A program made the translations under genes and the position numbers. From the NCBI GenBank assembly GCA_914767715.1, contig OU612073.1, forward strand, positions 6,634,001 to 6,698,000: a stretch of 64,000 nucleotides of DNA, read 5' to 3'. Below the pieces are notes generated by a model. The model did no database searches. It saw only the letters and a program-made list of their open reading frames with translations, and was not told the origin of the DNA. Positions 1 through 12,000 of this stretch are shown here, in pieces (position 1 is the stretch's first letter; each line of letters begins with the position of its first letter). The DNA comes from Membranipora membranacea. Its lineage: Eukaryota > Bryozoa > Gymnolaemata > Cheilostomatida > Membraniporidae.

Positions 1-3000
1 TGCTCTTCTTTTCCCCAAATCTTATTTCTCATAAATTATTTAGAGCTGTACTGATATATATGAAGAAGCAGAAAAGGTGCCTATTACTCTGCAAACCACG
101 CCAGGTACACAGAGAAAATAATGGGGTGAAAAACAACTAAATTGTCGGTGAAATCAGAGCAGTGCAAACTACAATTGACATATAAGCGCATATTTTGCTC
201 ACAATTCTGTTACAACAAGAGTAAAGTCATCTTAGCATGAGAATATTCAATCGCTGTGTAAAAAAAGAGCGAAAATTGCTTATTAGCTGGAACAGCGTAA
301 AATCAGAGTAAACCTAAATGAGATAGAGCAGTCATATAAACATTTGATTGATTGAATAGTTGATCATCAAGCTCGCGAGCGCATTGAATATGTGAAACAA
401 ATGATAATGTAAATGATGGTGTTTGACTGCTTTTAACCATGTGATACACTGTGTTTTGCTGAATTGGGCAACATCAATGAATCATCAACTGATTTAGGTA
501 ATGTGTTGCACTCATGTTGTGAAAGTGAAGTCAAAATTTCATTGATTGCATAACCTGGCTTTTATTTTTGCTAGTAACCCGTAGTACCACTGATTTTAAG
601 TCACAGTCAATTAAATTGGTAAAATACCAAGGATTAATTGTTGAGTGTACCCAAGGTAATACCCACCAATTATTACCTAATTGACATGAGATTTCTGTAA
701 ACAAAAGCCTATGTGTTAAATGAGCCTTTGTGGTACAGATAACTCACCAGTCTGTTTGAGATGATTATAGATTATAAACGCTCTTAATCCTATAATTATC
801 ATATTTTGGAACAAATTTTTAGTAAGTAGGAATTGCTTCCCTTGTGAAGAAACCAGCTTTGATTATATCATATTTTGAATAAAAATTATTGTCTTACAAG
901 ACAAAGTTAGTTAGTTAGTTAAATCTTTATTGCTTAAAGAACGCAGAAAAGAAGGAAAAATAAAGTGCCTGTATTTGCAGGCATGCTGTTGAGCTTAGAA
1001 CATTTTGGTTCACATGGAAAAAACACACGATATTTATACTTCAGAACATCCAGCTGCGCTACCACACACATTCCCAGACGGAGCTTATAAAAATAATTTA
1101 ACGAGGTTTTGGAAGGCACACAACAAAAATGAAGATAAAAATATAGACTAACCTGCCAGTTAGCATACTCAAGAACAGTGGTATGTTCTTCTGATTTAAC
1201 TCAATAAAATGTGTTAAGTAACCAGTTGGACACAGTTTGAAAATAAATCTTGGTGAGGTTGAATCATAGAATGTTGACAAAAAATATGTATTACATCAGT
1301 AAGAGCCATACACAAACACTGGGTGGCCAGCCAGCTAACTGAAACTGATGTATCACACTCAGTGCTTATGAAAATCCTGCTGCAAGATGGCCAGCAATGA
1401 GTACAGCACGCAGTAGAATTGGTCTCCTATCATGCTGTTAATTGTTAATTTCCTGGTTTTGTAACCTAGTTGATGCCTACCCTCAAATTACTCTGCAGGC
1501 TGGTCATACAGGTGTAATCATCCTGTAAAAACACGGATTAAGCAGAGGCCACATGATCGTGCAAATTTCCACTAATTCTTGCAAATTAAATTTCGTACGG
1601 ATATTAGCCTGCCACACATGATTGTCATTTCCCAAATTCGTACTAATGATTTATGGGTGTAATCCTACTGTAAACCTCCTCAGCCAATCTAAACCAAGGC
1701 CGACAGTGATAAATAAAAAATAAAACCAAGGAGAAGCTGTTTCTTCTTGTTTATTATACCAACCAGTCCAGTGATTCAGCTTCTAGATATGCTTAGGCTG
1801 AACTATCTCCTCATATTTATTCAATTTGATACCCCATTAGTCATTGTATTCCTTCTCCCTCTTGCTCCAGGTCCAAATCAATGAGAAGCTCCACATATTG
1901 ATCAACCATTCCATCTTTTTGACCAAAGTTGTTTACATAGATATGGCCTTGACTAATCAATCAAAACGAGACAGGAAATCAATCAAATCTGACAGCCAAT
2001 CAGATAACATTTCGTGAAAATTTACAGAATTCGGATCCGTGCATCGTGAACATCCAACGTTTCACGAATTCGTGGAAATCCCTATTCTTACGAAATCATT
2101 TGTGAATAATTTACACGAATCGTGAGAAATCAACCAAGTGTGGCCTGTCCTTTACTCTGGATTCAACCATTTATTGGGTGAATCATGCTCCTAATTAAAC
2201 AGGACAATGGGTACTTCTTTAGCTTCAGTGCTAGCGCAAAATTAACTCTGAAATCAACCATGTTTAACCCTTAAAGTAACAGCCACTCACGCTCCCAAAA
2301 TAACTCTTAAAAAAGGTCACTTATTGTTGCAATTTACTCCCTTATTTTTCTCTGTGTAAGCTTTTCATATCAAAGAAGTTCAATAGCAATGAGTGAAGAA
2401 ACAAGTTTACTTGCGCTAGGGCATTTATGTGTGATGTTATCGATTTCAAAATCCAAGGGTCTAGAAGGGTCTAGATCAAGTTGTCTTCCCTGTTACACAA
2501 TTTATCGTTTTTTAGTTTCTTCAGTCTAAACTGTTTTAGACAATTCCTGTTGTAAGTAAAGAAGCCTGTAAATTTATCGACAGTTACCCTGTGAACTAGT
2601 CTAAGTGCTCAGACGGCTGCATTGCGAGTTAGCGAGTTAAAATTATCAAACACCCAATTGAAATTGAAAATTGAAATTGAGTGTTTAAAGAGGGAATGCC
2701 ATTAACTCTCAATGCAGCAGTCTCTCACATTTACTTTAAAGGACTGTTTTCTTCAAGCTTCAGGTTTTTTTTAAGCTTTCAACATTGCTGCTCGACGCTT
2801 GATCCACAACAAGAATCTTGGCAGACCTGAATATTTCCCTCAAGGGCGCAACAATTACCCAATGACTGACCCACTGTTTTGTGGGTCAAACCCTGCATGA
2901 GATGCTGGAAATTCGATAATGCTTTAGTAGTTTTTTATTTGCTGTCTTTATATCATCGATTTGATGCATATGATTTAATTGGATTCAAGATTAGCTAACT

Positions 3001-3159
3001 TTTAATATTGTATCCAATACCTTGGTGATGATAAGGGATGCTTGCAATTGGGTAAAATAATGAGAACAGACAAAGATAATTCATAAATAAGTATATCAGG
3101 TCATTCGACCATTATGATGAAAGACGTCTATTTTAATGCAATGATTTATCTCGTTTCAG
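1..3159. other. Non-coding stretch, left edge to first exon
   Basis: I found no supportable exon here on either strand; the only open frames are short, AT-rich and unlike any family I know. The sequence is probably intronic or intergenic. The N-terminal exons of the HtrL/YibB-like gene that starts at 3160 should lie here or to the left, but I could not recognise them. Between about 1545 and 2155 two AGGCCACA-like stretches in opposite orientation (near 1547 and 2145) hint at an eroded foldback element; this is weak. Confidence 0.5.
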
Positions 3160-4604
3160 TTTATGGAAATTGCGTCGCATGCAAATATTTTCAACACCGA
3201 TTCTGCTGCTTGGGTTGATATAGGATTATATAGAGATGCAGTTCAGGAAAATGACCTTGAACCTTTCTCGATACAGAGACTGCCCGATATGGATCCAAAG
3301 AAGGTAAATCAAATCACATCAATACATGTCGGCCTCTTCTCATGGCTTACTGGTGTGATGAGGCGTTTCTTACACTCTCCCATTATGGTGTGACATATCG
3401 CTTCTCTGAAAAGTAAAATTTTGATAGATATTTTTTTTTCATCTCTTGGAAGAGCCCACAGTCCCCTAATATAATATATTTTATATGAGATCATAACTTC
3501 GAATTTAGACCAGTTGCATTTGATTAGGTTACTTAGTTCAATACTCAGAGGCACTACCGATTATGGATAAATATAGATTTCCTTTGGGAATACTCATCAT
3601 GCAGAAAGTGAAGTTTTAATCGTTGTTATTATTATTCTTTTTATTTGGAAGAGCAAAGTTCATACAAGTGAGTCTGCCCCATAGATCTATTATTAATTCA
3701 ATGGGGCAGACTGACCATATCCTCCTAAAAAAAAAGTTAACCGATATAATTAGAATTTTCTTTTGGAAGAGCCCAGAGTCCCCTAATATAATATATTTTT
3801 ATATGAGATCATAACTTCGAATTTAGACCAGTTGCATTTGATTAGGTTACTTAGTTCAATACTCAAAGGCACTACCGATTATGGATATATAGATTTCCTT
3901 TGGGAATACTCATCATGCAGAAAGTGAAGTTTTAATTGTTATTATTATTCTTTTTATTTGGAAGAGCAAAGTTCATACAAGTGAGTCTGCCCCACAGATT
4001 TATTATTAATTCAATGAGGCAGACTGACCATATCCTCCTAAAAAAAAATTAACTGATATAATTAGAATTATCTTTTGGAAGAGCCGAGTCCACTGACAAA
4101 TTAAGCTAAGCTAAGCTAGCCAAGACAAATCAGTGGTTGATAATGGGATGCTACTACCAGCTTTCGTGGCGTTTAAACTCAGATCGGATATGTAAGATTT
4201 GGTTTCTTAGTACTAACTGGTAGCTAATAATCTTTATCCTATTTTTTCAGCTTGCACTAAACTTGATAACAAGACCAAAGCCTGAGTATAGATCACATCG
4301 TGCTATAATGAGGAAAAGCATCTCAATCTTAGGTGGAGGCTATTGGCTAGGTAGCGTGGAAGTGTTGAAGATATTTACTGCGGAATACAAGAACTACGTT
4401 CATATTATGCTGGACGAAGGCTTGGCAAATTGTGAGGAGCAGATCATGGGTTCTATGTTTGTGGACGGCACACAGTTTGAACCTAAAACACAAGTTGAAT
4501 TTTTTGATGCTTCGCAGCACAGAAATGATTCTCGATGGTTTTGCTTTGGACACAAAACCCGAGAAATGGGTATGAATAGAATTAAAGAGACAGTAGTAGG
4601 CTGA
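3160..4604 (+). CDS. HtrL/YibB-like protein, C-terminal two exons (partial gene)
   Basis: Two exons are seen: 3160-3303 (after TTTCAG, donor AAG/GTAAAT) and 4251-4604 (after TTTTTTCAG, stop TGA at 4602). Both are in phase 0 and give 165 residues. The first contains a WVDIGLYRD stretch after an 'ANIFNTDSAAW' lead, like the 'N.f.s..F.WiDaG..r' segment of the HtrL_YibB family. The second has GGGYWLGS and a later acidic LDEGLANCEEQIM stretch, matching the family's 'GGffgGs' and 'DEqi' positions. The ending RWFCFGHKTRE also fits animal members. The family resembles glycosyltransferases and its biochemical role is unclear. Upstream exons are missing from view, so the start is unknown. The match is from memory of the motif pattern and is moderate. 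The intron holds a roughly 315-bp tandem duplication (separate entry). Confidence 0.6.
3446..4085 (+). repeat. Tandem duplication of a ~315-bp unit inside an intron
   Basis: A unit starting TTGGAAGAGCCC begins at 3446, is repeated almost unchanged from 3763, and a third start is cut off after 4075. The spacings are 317 and 312 bp. Each unit contains the marker segments ATAACTTCGAATTTAGACCA and GAGTCTGCCCCA, with few differences between copies, so the duplication is recent. It lies entirely in the intron of the HtrL/YibB-like gene and does not touch the splice sites. Confidence 0.9.
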
Positions 4605-6894
4605 GATAAGATGATAATAGTAGACTGATGAATTATGGCACTGTCAAAGCATGAGTAGTACATGTTAATTGAAGATTGAAATTTTGTTTTAGTAAACATT
4701 GGGTGTTTAGGCCTAGTTTGACTTGGGATGTAAGTCACTGGATCTTGAATTATTCGCCGCCCTCGTAATTACACAGATATTATGTTAAATACATTCCAAC
4801 ATATTCAAATATTCTGTATTTTTCTATCATCTGTATTTTCCTAATGATTATATAATATAACAATCACTTATTACTACTACAAAGGATTTTCTGTATTACG
4901 GGCACAACAGAAACAGATGAAAAAACAGCTCACAAGAAAAGCAGACAAAACGGTCAACAACTTTGTTCATGGAGGCCAAAATTTATGAAAAAAATATAAT
5001 ATTCGATTGAGGAAGTCTTTAAAGTTGCCTACTATACGTTAATTGATCAAATATTATTAGGACACAATGTTGTAAACAAGCCATAAGTTTTCCCCCCTTG
5101 TTAAAAGAGAATACAACTTCATACGTAATACAACTAATTAATAAATATTTTATTGCAGGTTGATTTTATCACAGCATAATGATACATCGAATTATTTATT
5201 CCTATTAGCTAATAAACTATTAAATTAAAATATTATTCTAAGGTGCCTATGCTGAGAGGTAATCAGCATGCATAATTATGATTTTACTGTTGATTTATAA
5301 TTAATGATCGTTGAGGAGGTCTCAGCTTTGATAAAATATGAAAGTTGAGCAGGAAATTAGGTCAATTGTTACTGGCCTTTGTCAAAAAAAGAATATAGGC
5401 CTACATATATAAACTATATTTTTTAATGCGATGAATTTGAGGAGACTGAGTGCTCGTAAACCTGAGAAGTTGAACAGCTACTGCCTGGTAAACCAGTTTG
5501 CAGCAAATGAGCTGTTGTTTTGCCACGTGATATATGTCAGCTCAGGCGAGCCCATGATTCATAATAATAACATAGTTTATTTTCAACACTGAATGTCAAA
5601 CCAAAGTGACACATACTCGCAGTGTTGGTATGAATACATGGATTAGTGGTAAACTAAACAGTATGGCTGTTTGTGGAGAAAAACATCAGTATATAGCTTT
5701 CTGTCAGTAATTGGATCTAGAAAAAATTCTGGTAGCTTAAACGCTATGCATTGGCTGACGTCCCATTAACAACACAAAAAACACAGGCAAGCTACTTGAA
5801 AAATGTTAACAAGTGGTCGGCTGTAGCATTACTGAACTTTTTGACCAATCGAATATGAGAAATTGTTTCCAGCTATCGCACATTAATTGCCATATGCTTG
5901 TTCAGGGTCAGATAGGTTCCCATCAATGACTAGCAGTCAGTTGATCATACTTTGATCACTGGGGATTAGTTATTAGGGTACAAACAGAGACATCATATAT
6001 AATTACTGATCGCCATTACAGTTAGTGTCTTGAAGCTTGCAAGAAACAAATTCAATTTCTAAGCCTATTGACGCATGTCCAAGATTCCCTGATTTGTTTT
6101 GTCTCGTTATTCACTTGATTTGAATATCAAACCCTAGAAAACTTTAAAATATTAAAACATTAACGCCTCCCGTTACCGAGCTTTTTACCGGCCTGTGACA
6201 TCATCTCCCTGGTGAAATGCTTCGTGCCAGGATGCAAGGGTGAACATATTTAACATAGTAATATAGTACCTTGTGATTTTGATTTATATCACTCGAAGCT
6301 ACAAACATTCATCTTCCAGTGATCGAATTAACCTTGCGATCAAGGGGTTTATTGAGCATTCTCATGTATGCTCTATATGAAATAATGCCTGTCGTTTTTA
6401 ATCAATCATATTGTGATGCATATCCTTCGTTGACATAAATTAGCCAGTATAATTAATGTGATTAATGCTGATCTTGTTTTGGGCAACAAAATGATGTGCT
6501 GATTGGATTATTTAATCAATGTGCCTTGTCATCTCATCATTTCTTTTATAATTATATGCAATTTTTTACAGTTATTTGCAATTTTATCACCTTGGTTATT
6601 TATCTGTGACCAAGATGTGACCAACTACAAATTAATTGATACCTTATCTTTACTATAAAAAAAAAAGAATTTGTTCTGATTCACCGGACAACATTCGTTT
6701 CATTTGGACACCTCCCTCAAATTTTGTTCTAGCGGTTTATTTGCAAATTCTTCAAACACTATCACTTTCAATCTATATTCAGCATAAATCAGAATGTTAT
6801 TTCTTCCTGGAAACCAATCTAAGAGCTAATAACATACATCCATTGTTACCATGGAAACAATAATACGCATATTTCTCATGGGTTTATCAGCTAT
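4605..6894. other. Intergenic stretch between HtrL/YibB-like gene and tRNA-Tyr
   Basis: No coding exon or RNA gene is seen. The part 5636-5930 is one copy of a dispersed repeat that recurs at 55530-55815 (separate entries). The rest is AT-rich single-copy-looking sequence, including the probable 3'UTR of the HtrL/YibB-like gene just after 4604. Confidence 0.5.
5636..5930 (+). repeat. Dispersed ~290-bp repeat, copy 1
   Basis: This stretch aligns along most of its length with 55530-55815 in the same orientation. Shared landmarks in the same order are GGCTRTTTGTGGAGAAA, a GTCAGTAA tract, GCAAGCTACTTGA, CGGCTGTAGCAT, ATGAGAAATT and a final TTGCCATAT. Divergence is considerable, with small indels, which suggests an old element. 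No open frame or clear termini are visible, so the class is unknown. A non-autonomous transposon or a fragment of a larger element is likely. Confidence 0.7.
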
Positions 6895-6979
6895 CCCTCG
6901 ATAGCTCAGTTGGTAGAGCGGAGGACTGTAATGGTATATAGACATCCTTAGGTCACTGGTTCAAATCCGGTTCGAGGGA
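6895..6979 (+). tRNA. tRNA-Tyr(GTA) with a 12-nt intron
   Basis: The sequence folds as a full cloverleaf. The acceptor is CCCTCGA (6895-6901) with TCGAGGG (6972-6978), and A6979 is the discriminator. The D arm is GCTC...GAGC, and the T arm contains GGTTCAAATCC. The anticodon GTA is at 6928-6930. A canonical tRNA intron lies one base 3' of the anticodon (6932-6943), leaving a 73-nt mature tRNA with anticodon stem GAGGA/TCCTT. Eukaryotic tRNA-Tyr genes regularly carry such introns. Internal A and B boxes are intact and a TTTT pol III terminator follows at 6983-6986. It looks functional. Confidence 0.95.
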
Positions 6980-6982
6980 GCC

Positions 6983-6986
6983 TTTT
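6983..6986 (+). terminator. Pol III T-run terminator of tRNA-Tyr
   Basis: Four T residues start four bases after the discriminator base of the tRNA-Tyr gene, the usual minimal stop for RNA polymerase III. Confidence 0.7.
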
Positions 6987-9007
6987 AATGTACTTAAAGA
7001 CTGAAATCATGACGTATGGTCAATATTGTTAGTTTCTTTGTAGGTAGAGGGGGATGTAGAGGGTTCAAAAACATATTCATTGTCTTTATTCTGATTAGCT
7101 GGTTGAATGGAGAGAGCCAATGCCAGGCCATTATGGTACTTTCCTGATTGTATTGCATTGGTATTATAGTGAATTTGAAATTATTTCAGATTCACTATAT
7201 CTCCAATAGGTGAAAATACACTTTAACTTTTAAGATTGGTGAATGGTGTGACAGGGAGGTGTTGTTAGATGTCAGAGGCTAAGATTTCTGAGTTATTCTC
7301 TCATTTAATCAAAAAAGCAATGTTAAAACTTGAATTGCTGTGAACCTCAAGCGCCAATGAAAAGATGGTTTACATAATCAGACCAATCATGGCCTCCATA
7401 GTAACAAGAGAGCTAGCAATGAACAAAACAGCAACAGCATAGTGGCATGTACTCTCTGTTCTTCTCTCCGATTGCTAATGAAATATCTTTAATAGCCAAC
7501 AATTAAGTTTATTACTATCTATCATCTCACTTGCCTGCATGATGTATTGAAAGGAGAGGAACATCAAATTCACAGGTAGGGAATAAATGTGCTGTGTAAA
7601 TGAAACACCAAGCATTTATTAACTTAAATTTAGGCATACAAAAAAGTCAATAGTTGTACTTGTAGTATGATGATAATGATTATTGACTAGCAAGACCTTC
7701 AGCTCTGAGTCTGACTAAGACAATCAATCCCTGCAGTGAGTGACTGGTGACTGACTCCTGATCAATGGATTTTCTCTGGGAGAGGGAGTTCATTCATTGG
7801 ACTAATTTAGAATGGAGGATATAATAGATATGCTAATTGAGTCATAGTTGTATGAATGTGACATTATTAATTATAGTATGTATTGATCAATAAAAAATTC
7901 AGCTAGGTGCAAACTAGCAGGTTCTCCCTCAGAGACTGGTTTGTCTCAAGAACCTTCCAAAGTGGGCTTGGAGTGGCAGAAGATGATGGATATCACCACA
8001 GTCTTACCTAAAAAGGAAATTGATCACAAACGTGTCTGTGCAAGGAGTTAGTCCTTGCAGTGGTCTGTGGCAGCAGAGACATTCCTGTAAGGCAGACTTG
8101 ATGTGTAATGCATAGACTCAAACCACACCACAAGACTAAAAAAATGACTGATGCGGATAAAAAAACACCCAAACCTTATGTTATGGAACTATGTACCTTT
8201 CAAAACTTGGTTAGTTTTGTAATGGACACACCCTCACTGGGGTACTCAACCACAGGGGCACTTGACCGATTGGTCACTGGCGCACTCAACCACTGGGGCA
8301 CTTGACCAAAGGCCGGGCACTAGGCCCTGGCTGTCCTAATGCATGCAAATTCATGTATATTAACTCTGGGCATCATTATCAGCATCTGTTGTAAAGAACA
8401 GCACACTTGTAGCTATCATACGAGTAATTGTTGTTATCACTGAGTTGAATAATTTACTTATTCTGTCAGTCCCACTCCTTGGTCAGACGAATTCTTTCTG
8501 TGACCCATCACTTGTTATAACTGAAAACAACCGCTTTTTTTAGTTTGGGCTGTCAAAACAAAACTATTTTTTATGTAACTGTTTCGGTCAGTTTGAGATT
8601 AGCCTTAAAACCGATGGCAAAAAAAACCATCTGCTTTCGAGATAAAGTATCACTCTCTAAAGAGTCTGAACTGATGTATGCTAATCTCTGTGCTTTTGAT
8701 GGCCTGCACACAAGTTACCACTATACTACTATCCCTGTAGATGTGTGCTGTAGAGTAGAGGGAATAACTGTCCAATTTTCAATTCTCAATACCAGCCGCT
8801 TGTCACTTGTAATACCAATAACTGAATAATGTGGCCGCTAGTATGGTCACATAAACTTTCAACCTTATTGTTACGTTATGGCTCATTTTGTTTTCAGGTT
8901 GCTGTCTGCTAGTTGTGAGTTAGGTCAACGGTACCCTTTAACTACACATTGGATAAGAAACCAAGTTTGACTATTCAGCTATAAAGTACCAATAAGCAGA
9001 GCTGAGG
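6987..9007. other. Intergenic stretch upstream of ARL13B
   Basis: I found no supportable exon. The longest open frame (8545-8829, 94 residues) has no recognisable domain and no splice or neighbour support. A foldback element lies at 7113-7208. At about 8236-8305 a short imperfect tandem repeat of the form 'CTCAACCAC(A/T)GGGGCACTTGACC' occurs. The ARL13B promoter and 5'UTR must lie in the last part, but no clear TATA box is visible. Confidence 0.5.
7113..7208 (+). repeat. Foldback element, GAGCCAATGCCAGG family, copy 1
   Basis: GAGCCAATGCCAGG at its left end is followed by GGTACTTTCCTGA-like sequence and an internal TATAGTGAAT...ATTCACTATA palindrome. The same arrangement recurs at 63071-63199, where both terminal arms are preserved. 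Here only the left arm and the internal palindrome are clear, so this copy is truncated or eroded at its right end. Confidence 0.65.
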
Positions 9008-12000
9008 ATGGGGGGCTCAGAGTCAAAGTCTGCTTCCTCCTCAACAAGAGACGTCAGACCGAGCTCCGCTAAATCCACCTCAGCTGTGGGAGGAGATATG
9101 AGCTGTTTTGGCAGATCAGACCTCAAGAAACTGTGAGTCACATTCAAAATAGCGTGCTTGGCTTACTGACTAACTCATACAAGTGACCAAAGATTTACTT
9201 CTTGAACATTCTGTTTCTAAAAAAGCAGAGAAAGCTATATATCATGCAACTTGGGCCCCACTCCAAACTCTTGCCCGATGCCGACCACCCCCCATCATGT
9301 CATGGTAACTGATTTTATTTCTCTTGAATGTTTACTATCTTATTCTGAGCTGCAAAGCCTAATATATTAAGGGGTGAAATGGAAATAGGTTGCGTCCTTT
9401 GTGGAATGCTGATGTTTTGGAAGAATTATCATCAGAATTTTCAAAAAGTCCACATTTTGATGTGAGTTTTAATGATTCCTCGCGACTTTTTTTGTAGAGA
9501 AATTACACTGGCGACTCTCGGATTGGATAATGCTGGGAAGACAAGCACGGTGCTAGCTCTGTCAAAAGGTTTGTTTCTAGTCAATCTCAGCTGACTGTTC
9601 ACTTGAATGATTTCTCATCTTCCACACCTTGGTCTCATGCTCATGCTCAGATTCATTCCCGGTTACCTTGCACCTACTTGGGTCACACTGATTTCACTCA
9701 ATCAATTCTTTTTCAATCTCATCTGCTCCTTGATACTCAATTCAATGCTTTTGTTATTACCATTGATTTTGTATTACAAACACTGTTTTTAAAATCAGAG
9801 ACCTGATCTTTCTTGAAATCGTTGATTGAGAGAGAATAGTTAGCATAATATGAACCGCATGTTGAGTCACCCTGTTTATTGCATATACAGAATCATAAAA
9901 AATAATTCAGGCTTTGAATGCAAACGTCCTGAATGATAATTTCTTAAGCTGAGATAATTGACCTTTTGTGTTGACTATTTCTATATAAGACAATGCAAAG
10001 TTGAAACTTCAATGAGATTAAATTAGCATTTTGAACTATGATACATATTCCAAATTGTACTTACATTGAATTCATGAATGTATCATATGGAAAATGTAAA
10101 AAAGTCAATTTTTCAATTTCATCATTTAGGACGTTCGCATTCTAGGGCAGTGATTATGAGGAATTTTCCTCAATTTTAGAGCCAACAGATGATGTGGTGC
10201 CAACTGTAGGCTTCGACTCTAAGAAGATCTCAGTCAGAGGTCATGAGATAACATTGTTTGATTTAGGAGGCGGGCCTAAAATCAGAGGTATGTACAAGGT
10301 TTGCTCCTTTCTCCGAGAAGGATCCCCACACATGCAGCTGATAATCTGACGTCTTACTCCTTACTATGTGAAGGTTAAACAGAAACATGATGACACATTT
10401 CTGTATTTGATATCACCGCCTAGCCTGTCTTGACAAGCAATGTTGGTCAAGGTAGGGAACCCCCCCCCCCCCCCCACTGTTAAAGCTCGCTATGTCAGAC
10501 TCATAAACATATATGTTTGTGGTCAGGCTTCTTATGACCTGTTTGATAATGTCAGTTTTCATTATATTATTGACAATACAACTTATGTCAGGTATATGGA
10601 AGAATTACCTGGCCGATGTACATGGTGTTGTGTACATAGTTGATGCCGCTGACCCTGAACGTGTAGAAGAGGCAGCAAAGGAATTCAGAGCTATCTGCGA
10701 AAACACATTTGTACACGGAAAGCCAACTCTAATGTAAGTTTATATGCCATGAAGTTGTGTGCCAGGATAGAAAAACAAGCACCTGAAACATTTTCTCGCT
10801 AGCAATTTTTGAGTTTGTCATTAAGTTGCGTGCCAGGAAAAACAATGCACCCGAATTGTTTTCTTACCAGCAGGTTTTGATTTCTCATGTGTGTTGCTAA
10901 TCGTTCAAAGAAACATTAGACAGATAAGCCAGGCTAAGGGGACATTCAAATCTCTAAAGTCTGTCAAATTGATTTGTACCACTCTTCACAATTTAGTTTG
11001 CTTCGCTGAAAGTATAAATGACCTGAACAAGGCCGTTACACTTTCTTTGTCCATATTTACCTCCAAGTAGGCAATGTCAGAGTAAAAGTAGAGGGATATT
11101 GCCTTTGTCTGCTCTCAACATAACAATATCATAATTAATATAACATATTAATTTAATCAAGAAAATCAATAACCACTTCCCTATTTGCTATAAACATCCT
11201 TCCTCTAGTGCACTTGGGGATCAATGTGTGAACACACAGGTTTGTCTCAGAGTAGGTAATAATCTTCATGTGATCGGTATATTGAATATTTGGTTGTCTT
11301 GTCAATACCAACAACAGTTCGCTGGATAATATTTACCATAAACCTATGAATAATCTATTAATTTAGTGTTCATTTATATAGTACTAGTTTTCATGATAAT
11401 ATATTATAATAATATATATAATACTCCAGTATTTTCATGTTTACGGTATTTGCAAAAGAGGAATCGAGGTGTTGTCTAATGTTGAATCTCACAATTTTGT
11501 GAAAAGTTTATCTTTGTTAATTTGACAGATTAGCGAACAAATCAGATTTACCAGAAGCTCTATCTGAATATGAGCTCACAGAAATGATGGATTTAGAAGA
11601 AATAGTCAATGTCAACCGAATACCTACCAAAGTTCAGGTAAAAACTCATTATTGGAGAGTAGATACGCTTAAGTGTGCTGGGGGCCAAGAAATTTCCCCC
11701 AGCGGGACTCAAGCATCGATCACTTGGCAGCAACCTGCAAGTTTCCTTACCATCTCACCATTAATGTAAACTTAAAAACTTAGCCGCATGTTAAATCTTT
11801 TGTGCAAACAAGAAGTTAAAAACTCCTTGGTGAAAACAGGCCTGTTTGTGAATTGTGAAGCTTGTTACTGGGTAATTTGGAGTTGCTCCCTCCTGTTAAA
11901 AAGTCTTAATCTTGGATATTTTTGAGTGAACAAAAAACAGTGTATCTTACTGAACCTCATCAAACCATGTGATGTATGGTACAAAAGAACCAAAACTACT

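Noticed and set aside
8545-8829. 94-residue open frame upstream of ARL13B
   Set aside because: Compositionally plausible but without family motif, neighbouring exons or promoter. Not enough to call a gene.
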